This document shows, piece by piece, positions 1 to 6,560 of a stretch of DNA of 8,876 bases. The translations under genes were made by a program, and so were the position numbers. The stretch's first letter is position 1, and each line of letters starts with the position of its first letter. The stretch is taken from NCBI GenBank assembly GCA_031254715.1, contig JAIRTY010000430.1, positions 1 to 8,876 on the forward strand, given 5' to 3'. Under the pieces are notes generated by a model, which ran no database searches, was not told the origin of the DNA, and was given only the letters and a program-made list of their open reading frames with translations. The DNA comes from Nocardiopsaceae bacterium (lineage in GTDB: Bacteria; Actinomycetota; Actinomycetes; Streptosporangiales; Streptosporangiaceae).

Positions 1-72
1 GGACGCCCGGGGGCTGGGCCGACGGGGCGGCGGGGGGCCGGGATGGGACGGCCGAGCAGCGACATCAGTCAC
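1..72 (-). CDS. Possible 5' end of a leftward gene (partial, runs off the left edge)
   Basis: A GTG codon read leftward from 72 opens a frame with no stop to the window edge (24 codons). It encodes a Pro/Arg-rich stretch beginning MTDVAARPSHPGPPPP. A purine run (AGAGGGGGGG on the minus strand, about 78-87) lies 5 bases upstream and would serve as a strong ribosome binding site. A Pro-rich N-terminus of this kind is common as a disordered cytosolic lead-in in actinobacterial membrane or regulatory proteins, but no domain is visible and I assign no function. A competing ATG start at 65 in another frame has even higher G/C at third positions, so the frame is uncertain. If real, the gene is divergent from the SDR gene at 323. 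Confidence 0.3.
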   Translation of the reverse strand, partial: MTDVAARPSHPGPPPPRRPSPRAS

Positions 73-121
73 CGCAACCCCCCCTCTGCTGCCCGTCATT
101 CAGTCAGAGCTGGTAAGCCAG

Positions 122-136
122 GCCCGGACGCCGGGC
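122..136. repeat. Intergenic hairpin (6-bp stem)
   Basis: GCCCGG (122-127) and CCGGGC (131-136) are perfect complements around the 3-base loop ACG. It is the clearest structure in the otherwise gene-free stretch 73-322. It lies 50 bases upstream of the possible leftward gene start and about 190 bases before the SDR gene. It could be an operator or a 5' leader hairpin, but in sequence this GC-rich it may be chance. I saw no convincing -35/-10 pair, tRNA or other RNA gene in 73-322. Confidence 0.3.
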
Positions 137-322
137 GGCGTTACGGGCGAGGCGAAGTTCGATCATAGAGGGATTCGGCCAGCAAGTGAGGCTAAACCTT
201 AGGACTTGGTTATCCCGCCGCTATCAGCGAATTGCTGAGCTTCTGTGGCGGTAGTGGCGACCTCGTGGCCGTGTGTCTGGCACGCTATGCCAGTGGACTC
301 CGCCAGCCACATCATCGCCGCG

Positions 323-1642
323 ATGAGCGACGCGGCGCCGCGGGGGCTCAGCCGCCTGGACGAGACGACGCTGGGCCGGCTGCGGGCACTCACCCGCTCG
401 CTGCAGGCTGCCAGCCCGGCAGCGGGGGACGAGTATGCCCGTTTCCTGGCGATCGGCGACCGCGAGCTGACTTTACCGCCGGGTGCGGTCAGCAGCTGGC
501 TGGCCGGCCAGAAGGTCCTGGTCACCGGGGGTACGGGGTGCGTCGGCAGCGTGCTGATGAGGCTGCTGGCGGCGGCCCGCCCGGCGCGGCTGGTGAGCGT
601 CTCCCGCGGGATCACCGCCGGCTGGCCGCGGCAGCCGGCCGCCGAGTACACCCGGGCCGACGTCAGGGACCTGCCCGGGCTGGCCGGGGCCATCGCCAGC
701 GTGCAGCCGGACGTGCTGTTCCACCTGGCGGCGCAGCGCGACCCGGGCCTGGCGGAGCGGGAAGTCCACCGGACGGTCACCACCAACGTGCTCGGCACCA
801 GGAACGTGATCGCCGCCGCCGAGCGGTGCGGAGTGCCGCTGGTCGTCTACGCGTCCACCGGCAAGGCACTGCGGCCCTACACGCCCGACACGTACGCGGC
901 CTCGAAGCGGGCCGCCGAGTGGCTGCTGGCGGCGGCGGCCGCGCGCGGCGGCGGCTACTGCGCCGCCAGGTTCACGCACGTGGTGGACAACTCGATCATC
1001 CACAGGAAGCTGCAGGAGTGGGCCGGCGGCGGCGTGCTCCGGCTGCATGCCGCCGACATCATGTTCTACGCGCAGTCGGCGCTGGAGTCGGCGCAGCTGC
1101 TGCTGTCGGCGGGGCTCGCCGCGGCTCCCGGGAGCTTCCTGGTGCAGGCCATCACCGATCTCGGCTGGCCGGTCTGCCTGCTCGACCTGGCGCTCGGGGT
1201 GCTTACCAGGACCGGGGCGGCGGCCGCCATCTACTTCAGCGGGTACGACCCGGGTTACGAGGACGTGCCCTTCCCCGGCCTGTACGACCCGCGCACCGCC
1301 AGCGGGGTGAGCCCGCTGCTGTCGGCGTTCGAAGCCGTCCGTGCGCAGCAGGCGCCTGGCGCCGCCGCCGACGTGTTCCCGCTGGCGTTCGCGCCCGATC
1401 CCGAGCCCGACAAGCTGCTGCTCGCGCTCGAGGAAACCTGCGAGCTGACGCAGGAGCCGGGTGCCATCCGGGCCGCGCTGGACGCGCTGACCTGGTCGCT
1501 GCTCACCGCCACCCTGCGAACCGCCCCGGCGGACGTGCTCGCCCGCGCCGCCGCCAGGACCGCCCCGCACCGGGACCGGCTGAACCGGGCCAGCCTCCGG
1601 ATGCTGGCCGCGATCGAGGACCACGCGCTGGGTACCTCCTAG
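323..1642 (+). CDS. CapD/FlaA1-like extended SDR (NAD(P)-dependent sugar-nucleotide epimerase/dehydratase family)
   Basis: Numbering is from ATG 323 (439 residues). A helical lead-in (1-60) precedes a Rossmann fold. It holds the nucleotide-binding loop VTGGTGCVG (about 67-75), the acidic end of beta-2/beta-3 at ADVRD, and HLAAQRDPGLAE (about 134-145), which matches the HxAAxKxVPLxE element of CapD-like proteins. NVLGTRNVI follows, then the active-site stretch ASTGKA...TYAASK with Tyr191 and Lys195. Known members (Polysacc_synt_2 family) act on UDP-sugars for capsule, O-antigen or glycan synthesis in the cytoplasm; the substrate here is unknown. Oddity: the usual TDKA motif reads TGKA, losing the Asp used by 4,6-dehydratases. 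In-frame GTG 245 and ATG 287 are alternative starts; none has a good ribosome binding site. ATG 323 is chosen because codon bias weakens upstream. The next gene starts 52 bases later on the same strand, so co-transcription is possible. Confidence 0.85.
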   Translation: MSDAAPRGLSRLDETTLGRLRALTRSLQAASPAAGDEYARFLAIGDRELTLPPGAVSSWLAGQKVLVTGGTGCVGSVLMRLLAAARPARLVSVSRGITAGWPRQPAAEYTRADVRDLPGLAGAIASVQPDVLFHLAAQRDPGLAEREVHRTVTTNVLGTRNVIAAAERCGVPLVVYASTGKALRPYTPDTYAASKRAAEWLLAAAAARGGGYCAARFTHVVDNSIIHRKLQEWAGGGVLRLHAADIMFYAQSALESAQLLLSAGLAAAPGSFLVQAITDLGWPVCLLDLALGVLTRTGAAAAIYFSGYDPGYEDVPFPGLYDPRTASGVSPLLSAFEAVRAQQAPGAAADVFPLAFAPDPEPDKLLLALEETCELTQEPGAIRAALDALTWSLLTATLRTAPADVLARAAARTAPHRDRLNRASLRMLAAIEDHALGTS

Positions 1643-1684
1643 GCTGGAGTTCGTGCTCCGGGCTGGAGCTGGAGCCGCACGCAC

Positions 1685-1689
1685 GGAGG
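1685..1689 (+). promoter_or_regulatory. Ribosome binding site fixing the start of the small helical protein
   Basis: GGAGG sits 5 bases before ATG 1695. The frame is open back to 1653, but that longer start has no such site, so translation most likely begins at 1695. Confidence 0.7.
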
Positions 1690-1694
1690 TTGCG

Positions 1695-2012
1695 ATGGGA
1701 CTGATGGACCGGGTCAAGGAGCAGGCGCAGCAGCTTGCCCAGGCGACCCAGGATGCGGCCCGCGAGGGCAAGGTCAAGCTGGACCAGGCGCAGGCCAAGC
1801 GGCGGGCGGACGCTATGTTCCGCGACCTGGGCGCCGCTGTGTACGCGGATCGGACCGGCCGCGCCGGACCGGATAACGAGGGCAAGATCGAACGGCTGGT
1901 TACCGCGCTGAAGCGGCAGGAAGACGAGCAGGGCCTGGGGGAGCCGGGGACTCCGGAGGAGCCGGGCACGCCAGGCGAACCAGGCACGCCGGGGGAGCCG
2001 GGTCCCAGCTAG
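1695..2012 (+). CDS. Small charged helical protein with collagen-like EPGTPG tail
   Basis: This 105-residue protein begins MGLMDRVKEQAQQLAQ. Residues 1-45 are rich in Gln, Ala, Lys and Glu with the heptad-like spacing of an amphipathic helix or coiled coil. A central segment (about 41-76) contains FRDLGAAVYADRTGR and a second charged helix. The C-terminus (82-105) is a low-complexity tail of EPGTP(E/G) hexapeptides. There is no signal peptide and no membrane segment, so it is probably cytoplasmic or peripheral. Proteins with this helical core appear to be conserved hypothetical proteins of actinobacteria (from memory, not searched); no function is known to me. Its place behind a glycan-type SDR and facing an LCP gene hints at an envelope role, but that is inference only. 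Confidence is high that it is a gene (strong RBS, codon bias) and low for any role. Confidence 0.75.
   Translation: MGLMDRVKEQAQQLAQATQDAAREGKVKLDQAQAKRRADAMFRDLGAAVYADRTGRAGPDNEGKIERLVTALKRQEDEQGLGEPGTPEEPGTPGEPGTPGEPGPS
1941..2009 (+). repeat. 18-bp in-frame tandem repeat encoding EPGTPG units
   Basis: Three 18-base units (1941-1958, 1959-1976, 1977-1994) and a partial fourth (1995-2009) encode EPGTPE, EPGTPG, EPGTPG, EPGPS. The units differ at several bases but keep the Glu-Pro-Gly-Thr-Pro pattern, which implies selection on the peptide. The Gly/Pro-rich pattern is collagen-like but too short for a stable triple helix. Copy number may vary between strains. Confidence 0.85.
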
Positions 2013-2047
2013 CCCTGGCCGGCCGGCGGCAGTCAGCAGGGCGGCTA
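2010..2047. terminator. Candidate bidirectional terminator between convergent genes
   Basis: TAGCC (2010-2014) is complementary to GGCTA (2043-2047), and GCCCTG (2012-2017) to CAGGGC (2037-2042). The interior holds a further palindrome, CCGGCCGG (2019-2026). The 32-base gap between two convergent genes is almost wholly made of this structure, and both TAG stop codons lie in the outer arms. No T-run follows, as is common for actinobacterial terminators. The two outer pairings partly exclude each other, so the exact fold is uncertain. Confidence 0.5.
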
Positions 2048-3535
2048 GTGGCAGGCGGCACGGGCGGCGGTCCGGGTGCCGGGCGGATTCCCGCCCCCGC
2101 CCCCGCCCCCGCCGCCGGAGCCGGAGCTGCCGCCGGCGCCGGACTGGGACGGGACGGTCACCGCGTGACCAGCCGTCCCCAGCACCACCCTGATCTTGCT
2201 CAGCCCGCTCACCTCGCGCAGCGACGCGCCGTGCAGCGCCCGCCGCTGCAGCAGCCTGGCCCCTGGCTGCTGGCCCGGCGGGTACTCGATGACCGTCCGG
2301 CTGATGTCGTGCACCGGCCAGGTGAGCCCGGCCCGGACCTGGAATCCCAGCTTGCTCAGCTCGGCGCCGGTGGCGGCGGACAGCCCGCCGATCAGGGTCC
2401 CGTTGTAAACCTTGGCCCGGACCTGGCCTGGCCGGGGCGCGGCCCCGGCGCCGGCGCTGCCGCCGGCCCGGGCGTGCCGCGGATGCCGGGTGAGCGGCCG
2501 GTCGGCCTTGAATGCCGCGAAGATCCGCCCGGCCGCGCGGTGGTCCCACAGCACCGCGGACTCGCCGGTGGGCGACAGGTAGTTCAGGTTCGCGAGCGGG
2601 ACGGTCATGAACCGCACGTTCGCCGTTGAGATGCCGCGCAGCTGGGCGGCCAGGGCGGCGGCGTCAAGGCCCTGGTTGACCCTGACCGCCTCAAGCGCCC
2701 CCTGCACGAACTGGCGCAGCCGGAACGGGTTGGCCAGGGTGCCGGAGCCGATGGCCTCATGCAGCAGCGAGGCCAGCAGGCTCTGCTGGTTCCGGATCCG
2801 GGCGAGGTCGGAGGTGGCGAACGAGTGCCGGTCCCGCGCGTACTTGAGCGCGGTGATGCCGTCCACGTGGTGAACGCCCGCTGACATGCGCAGGCCGGAG
2901 TAGGGGTCGTTCACGGCATAGGGCAGGCACACGTTCACGCCGCCGAGCGCGTCGATGACCTTGATGAACCCCAGGAAGTTGACCTCGATGTAGTCGTTGA
3001 TCGTCAGGCCGGTGTTGCGCTCGACGGTCGCGACCATCAGCTTCGGCCCGCCGAGCCCGTAGGCAGAGTTGATCTTGCCCATGCCGTGCCCGGGGATGTT
3101 CACCCAGGAGTCCCGGGGCAGGCTGACCACCGTCACCCGGCGCCGGTCGGCGGAGATGTGGGCCACCATCATCGTGTCGCTGTTGCTGCTCGGGACGTGC
3201 CCCACGTGCAGCTCGGCCTGCTGGTGCGGGGTCAGCCCGGCCCGCCGGTCCACGCCGGCCACCACGATGTTGAGCGGCCCGCTGACGCCGCCTGACACGC
3301 CCGCATTGACCCGCTTGAGCGCCGCGTTCACGTAGCTGCCAAGGCCCCACGCGGCGGCGGCGACCACCAGCACCACGACGGAAGCAAAGCTGGAGGCGAT
3401 CAGCAGCATGCGGCGCTGCCTGGCTCGCCGGGTGGCGGCGATCCGGGACATCAGCCGCTGCTGGGCAGCGGCGGGCACAGCCCGGCGCCGTCCGGTAGCA
3501 GGACGTGGCCGGGGCCGGTCGTCGCTGTCCGCCAT
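2045..3535 (-). CDS. LytR-CpsA-Psr (LCP) family cell-wall glycopolymer ligase with LytR_C domain
   Basis: This 496-residue protein has a basic cytoplasmic N-terminus (1-42, many Arg), one membrane segment (about 43-68), then an extracellular LCP domain (about 87-262). Visible LCP hallmarks are VAGVDRR (92-98), SNSDTMMV (117-124), SLPRDSWV (138-145) with the conserved Arg-Asp, GKINSAYG (153-160), and DLARIRNQQ (243-251) with the paired Arg residues. A LytR_C domain follows (about 372-453, from VRAKVYNGT), then a Gly-rich tail with nine consecutive Gly (474-482). LCP enzymes transfer lipid-linked glycopolymers such as arabinogalactan or teichoic acid to peptidoglycan on the outer membrane face. 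ATG 3535 is preferred over GTG 3556 because GGGGGA lies 4 bases upstream. A hairpin after the gene upstream on this strand suggests its own promoter, which I could not place in the 89-base gap. Confidence 0.93.
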   Translation of the reverse strand: MADSDDRPRPRPATGRRRAVPAAAQQRLMSRIAATRRARQRRMLLIASSFASVVVLVVAAAAWGLGSYVNAALKRVNAGVSGGVSGPLNIVVAGVDRRAGLTPHQQAELHVGHVPSSNSDTMMVAHISADRRRVTVVSLPRDSWVNIPGHGMGKINSAYGLGGPKLMVATVERNTGLTINDYIEVNFLGFIKVIDALGGVNVCLPYAVNDPYSGLRMSAGVHHVDGITALKYARDRHSFATSDLARIRNQQSLLASLLHEAIGSGTLANPFRLRQFVQGALEAVRVNQGLDAAALAAQLRGISTANVRFMTVPLANLNYLSPTGESAVLWDHRAAGRIFAAFKADRPLTRHPRHARAGGSAGAGAAPRPGQVRAKVYNGTLIGGLSAATGAELSKLGFQVRAGLTWPVHDISRTVIEYPPGQQPGARLLQRRALHGASLREVSGLSKIRVVLGTAGHAVTVPSQSGAGGSSGSGGGGGGGGGNPPGTRTAARAACH

Positions 3536-3592
3536 CCGTTCCCCCGTCGCCGGCACCGCGAAGCTCAGCTCAGGCTAGCGCGGAGCCGATCG

Positions 3593-3611
3593 GGCCCGGG
3601 ACACCCGGGCC
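3593..3611 (-). terminator. Strong hairpin terminator of the fused acyl-CoA dehydrogenase gene
   Basis: GGCCCGGG (3593-3600) and CCCGGGCC (3604-3611) form a perfect 8-bp GC stem with an ACA loop. It starts 13 bases beyond the leftward stop codon at 3625-3627. There is no T-tract, as often seen in high-GC actinobacteria. It separates the dehydrogenase from the LCP gene, arguing against simple co-transcription. Confidence 0.6.
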
Positions 3612-3624
3612 GGCGCGGCGACCG

Positions 3625-5814
3625 TCAGGGGGCTGGCGGGTCGGGGTCGCGGGGCAGCCCGAGCATCCGCTCGGCGATGATGTTGAGCTGGATGTCGGTG
3701 GTGCCGCCGCCGATGGTGAGTGCCCTGGTGAACAGCACTGCCCGGCCCCAGCGGGTCCCGCCGAGAGCGCCGTCCGCGCCGCTCAGCAGCCAGCACAGCT
3801 CGGCCACCCGCTGCGCGTGCCGCATCCCGAGCAGCTTGCGGACGCTGCCGGTCGCGCCCGGCTCGGTGCCCGACAGCTGCTTCAGGGTGACCCGCATCCC
3901 CAGCAGGTCGATCGCGTGGCCCTGGCAGACCAGCGCGCCCACCTGCCCGGGCAGCGATCCGGTCAGCGCCGGCCCGGCCGCGCGGGCGGACTCGATCAGC
4001 TCGTCCACACCGGCTCCGAACGTCCACGAGCGCGACAGCGACACCCGCTCGTTGGCGAGCGTGGTCCTGGCGATCCGCCAGCCGCCGTTCACCTCCCCGA
4101 CCACCAGGTCGTCCGGGACGAACACACCGTCGAGGAACACCTCGTTGAAGAACGCGTCGCCGGTCATCTCCCGCAGCGGGCGCACCTCGATCCCGTCCGA
4201 CGCCATGTCGACCAGGAAGTAGCTGATCCCGTCGTGCCGTGGCGCCGCCGGGTCGGTCCGGGCCAGGCAGATCGCCCACTGGGCATCCTTGGCGAGCGAG
4301 GTCCAGATCTTCTGCCCGGTCAGCCGCCAGCCACCGGGGGCCCGCTCCGCCTTGGTCGTCAGCCCGGCCAGGTCCGAGCCCGCCCCCGGCTCGCTGAACA
4401 GCTGGCACCAGATGATCTCCCCGCGCAGGGTGGCGGGCAGGAAGCGGTCCTGCTGCGCCGCGGTGCCGTGGCCGGCCAGCGCCGGCACCACCCAGGCGCC
4501 GATCATGAGGGCGGGCGGGCGCAGCCCGGCCGCCCGCAGCTCGTGGTCGATGACGAGCTGCTCGAGCGGCTTGGCGTCCCGTCCCCACGGCCGCGGCAGG
4601 TGCGGGGTGACCAGGCCTGCCTCGGCCAGCAGCCGGGGCTGCTCCGGCTTCGCGGCGCTGGCGATGCCCGACAGCTCAGACCGGATCTGGTCCTGCAGCG
4701 GCTGCGCCTCTTCCGGCAGGCCGACCCGGGCCGGCCGCCTGGCGCCGTCAATGGCCAGCCGGGCTGCCCGCTGCTGCCAGTCGTCCAGGCTGCCCAGCAC
4801 CGCCCGCAGCGTCAGCGCCCGCCGGTAGTACAGGTGAGCGTCGTGCTCCCAGGTGTAGCCGATCCCCCCGAGCACCTGGATGCAGTCGTTCGCGCAGGAG
4901 ACAGCGGCGTCGGGCGCCAGCGCGGCGGCCACAGCCGTGGCGAACTCGCGTTCCTGGCCGTCCTCGTCCGCCCGCGCCGCGTCCCACACAGCCGCCGCCG
5001 CCTGCTCGGCCTCGGTCAGCATCCCCGCCACCCGGTGCTTGACGGCCTGGAACTGGCCGATCGGCCGCCCGAACTGGTGCCGGACCTTCGCGTATTCGGC
5101 CGCCGTCGTCACGGCCCAGTCGGCGATCCCGCAGGCCTCAGCCCCGAGCAGGGTGGCCGCCAGCCAGCGGACCGTCTCGCCTGACAGGCCGGCCAGCACC
5201 CGCTCCGCTGGCACCGCGAGGTCCTCAGCGCTGACCCGGCCCGCCGGCCGGGTCAGGTCCATGCTGTCCGCCGGCGTGATGGCAAGGCCGCTGGCGTCCG
5301 CCGCCACCCAGGTCTCGCCGCCGGGTCCCGTCGCCGGCAGGATCACCAGGTCGGCCCCGGGAGCGCCGATCACGGGCCCGCAGCTGCCGCTGATGACCAG
5401 GCCGGGGCCGGACCCTGCCTGCTGGCTGATCCCCGGGCCGAGCGCGACCGCGCCCGTGCGGCTCCCGTCGGCGAGCCCGGCCAGCATGCCACCGGCGTCC
5501 GTTCCAGCCGCCGCCAGCACCGCGCTCGCGAGCACGGTCGGCAGGAACGGCCCCGGAAGCAGTGCCCGCCCCAGTTCCTCCGCCGCCACGGCCAGCTCCG
5601 GCAGGCCGTACCCCTGCCCGCCCGCGTGCTCGGGCAGGTGCAGTCCCAGCAGCCCCTGCGCGGCCAGGGCCGGGGCGAGCTGCTCGGTGTACCTGGCGGG
5701 CCCGCCGGTACCGTCCACCACCGAGCGCACCACGCCGGGCTGGCAGTGCCGCCCGGCCCAGTTCCTGACCGCCTCCGCTAGCTGCCGGTGCTCATCGCTG
5801 ACGCCAACGGTCAT
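3625..5814 (-). CDS. Tandem-fused acyl-CoA dehydrogenase (two ACAD units, long FadE type)
   Basis: This 729-residue flavoprotein has two acyl-CoA dehydrogenase units in one chain, twice the usual ~380. Unit 1 (about 1-355) has a degenerate middle domain but a good C-terminal signature: VRHQFGRPIGQFQAVKH (244-260) and CIQVLGGIGYTWEHDAHLYYRRA (311-333), which binds FAD adenosine in the family. Unit 2 (about 370-729) holds LFSEPGAGSDL (472-482), GQKIWTS (500-506), LANERVSL (586-593) and GGGTTDIQLNIIAERMLGL (702-720). Glu589 in LANER is the likely catalytic base, by analogy with the FadE26/FadE28 subunits. Mycobacterial FadE6, FadE22 and FadE34 (about 710-730 residues) share this layout. FadE34 acts on sterol side-chain CoA esters; the substrate here is unproven. 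The reaction is alpha,beta-dehydrogenation of an acyl-CoA in the cytoplasm. GAGGTGA (minus strand, 5818-5824) supports the start. Confidence 0.93.
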   Translation of the reverse strand: MTVGVSDEHRQLAEAVRNWAGRHCQPGVVRSVVDGTGGPARYTEQLAPALAAQGLLGLHLPEHAGGQGYGLPELAVAAEELGRALLPGPFLPTVLASAVLAAAGTDAGGMLAGLADGSRTGAVALGPGISQQAGSGPGLVISGSCGPVIGAPGADLVILPATGPGGETWVAADASGLAITPADSMDLTRPAGRVSAEDLAVPAERVLAGLSGETVRWLAATLLGAEACGIADWAVTTAAEYAKVRHQFGRPIGQFQAVKHRVAGMLTEAEQAAAAVWDAARADEDGQEREFATAVAAALAPDAAVSCANDCIQVLGGIGYTWEHDAHLYYRRALTLRAVLGSLDDWQQRAARLAIDGARRPARVGLPEEAQPLQDQIRSELSGIASAAKPEQPRLLAEAGLVTPHLPRPWGRDAKPLEQLVIDHELRAAGLRPPALMIGAWVVPALAGHGTAAQQDRFLPATLRGEIIWCQLFSEPGAGSDLAGLTTKAERAPGGWRLTGQKIWTSLAKDAQWAICLARTDPAAPRHDGISYFLVDMASDGIEVRPLREMTGDAFFNEVFLDGVFVPDDLVVGEVNGGWRIARTTLANERVSLSRSWTFGAGVDELIESARAAGPALTGSLPGQVGALVCQGHAIDLLGMRVTLKQLSGTEPGATGSVRKLLGMRHAQRVAELCWLLSGADGALGGTRWGRAVLFTRALTIGGGTTDIQLNIIAERMLGLPRDPDPPAP

Positions 5815-5856
5815 GCTTCACCTCGCGACCTCGCCGGAAGACGTTTGCTGCCGAAC

Positions 5857-5885
5857 AGATTAGGGGCTGGCGCCCCGCGTTGGAA
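5857..5885 (-). promoter_or_regulatory. Candidate promoter with hairpin spacer for the fused acyl-CoA dehydrogenase
   Basis: On the minus strand TTCCAA (5885-5880) and TAATCT (5862-5857) are separated by exactly 17 bases. Each matches only three of six consensus bases, so the promoter call is tentative. The spacer contains the inverted repeat GGGGC-TGGC-GCCCC (5863-5876), which could be a repressor site. The predicted transcript start would lie roughly 35 bases before ATG 5814. I found no clear promoter for the divergent DUF421 gene in the same 167-base region. Confidence 0.3.
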
Positions 5886-5981
5886 TGTCCATAGTTGCCC
5901 GCCCGGCCGCCGGACTGCGATGTTGAATGGACCGGATCACCGGACAGCACAGTTCCAGGACGACCGTGAGGACGGGACACC

Positions 5982-6551
5982 GTGTGGCATTCAATGTTTA
6001 CGGTCCAGATACCTATCCTTGAGAAGATCCTGCGTACGGTCTTCGTGTACGCCGCCATCGTGATCATGTTCCGCGTGGTCGGTAAGCGGGACCTGGCGGT
6101 CCTTAACACGCTCGACTTCGTCGTCATATTCCTGTTGTCAAACGTGGTCCAGAATGCCGTCATCGGCCCTGACAACAGTGTTCTCGGGGGCATCATTGGC
6201 GCGGTCACGCTGCTGGCCGTCAACTCCCTTGTCAACCGCTGGCTAGCTTCCAGTGCCCGCGCCACGCGCGTGCTCGAGGGGACACCCACGACCGTCATTG
6301 AAGACGGCCGGTTCATTCCGCGCGCCCTGCGCCGCCTTTCGCTCCGGCCCGAGGACCTGCAACGAGCCGTTCGGTTGCAAAACGGAGACGACGTCAGCGA
6401 GATCAGCACCGGGCTCATGGAACCGACCGGGCAGGTGATCGTGACGCTTAAACCCGGGGAGCAGAGCGCCGACAAAGCCGACATCAATCACCTCAACGCC
6501 CGGCTCGACGCTATAGATGCCGCCCTGGCCCTGCTGGCCTCCGCTGAGTAG
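5982..6551 (+). CDS. DUF421 (YetF/YcaP-type) membrane protein
   Basis: This 189-residue protein has three hydrophobic segments (about 14-32, 44-62, 66-86) followed by a soluble C-terminal domain (about 98-158). The family pattern is seen in FRVVGKRDLAVLNTLDFVV (30-48), where a GKR motif follows the first membrane segment. It is also seen in EGTPTTVIEDGRFIPRALRR, DLQRAVRLQ and LMEPTGQVIVTLKP in the C-terminal part. The protein ends in an Ala/Leu-rich helix. DUF421 proteins are inner-membrane proteins of unsettled function. GTG 5982 is preferred over ATG 5994 because GAGGA lies 9 bases upstream of the GTG and nothing precedes the ATG. Codon use is unlike its neighbours: ATA twice, CTA, TTG, AAA and CTT are all present, suggesting different ancestry. 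It stands alone, divergent from the fused dehydrogenase and bounded by a terminator hairpin. Confidence 0.87.
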   Translation: MWHSMFTVQIPILEKILRTVFVYAAIVIMFRVVGKRDLAVLNTLDFVVIFLLSNVVQNAVIGPDNSVLGGIIGAVTLLAVNSLVNRWLASSARATRVLEGTPTTVIEDGRFIPRALRRLSLRPEDLQRAVRLQNGDDVSEISTGLMEPTGQVIVTLKPGEQSADKADINHLNARLDAIDAALALLASAE

Positions 6552-6560
6552 GCCCGGTGA

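Noticed and set aside
73..322. A tRNA, attachment site or riboswitch in the left intergenic stretch
   Set aside because: No cloverleaf, no CCA-type end, no long direct repeat and no recognisable riboswitch core could be found; only the 122-136 hairpin stands out.
199..798. A 199-residue minus-strand open frame reaching into the gap before the SDR gene
   Set aside because: The C-terminal 25 residues look less biased than most shadow frames, but the rest is Ser/Arg-rich shadow of the SDR gene, and there is no ribosome binding site or domain.
232..1704. A 490-residue open frame on the plus strand overlapping the SDR gene
   Set aside because: Its product is Arg/Gly/Ala-rich with no motif, while the overlapping frame has a clear Rossmann fold and YxxxK. 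It is a by-product of GC-rich coding DNA.
473..1987. A 504-residue open frame on the minus strand across the SDR gene and the small helical gene
   Set aside because: Low-complexity Arg/Gly/Pro/Gln composition, no domain, and it spans two well-supported genes on the other strand.
3505..5184. A 559-residue open frame on the plus strand opposite the fused dehydrogenase
   Set aside because: Composition is Arg/Pro/Gln-rich without motifs; the opposite strand encodes a clear double acyl-CoA dehydrogenase.
5815..5981. A possible KstR-type operator (AACNNGTT core) near GAACAGATT (5853-5861) before the fused dehydrogenase
   Set aside because: One core base and the flanking T/A positions do not fit, so the resemblance is not better than chance.
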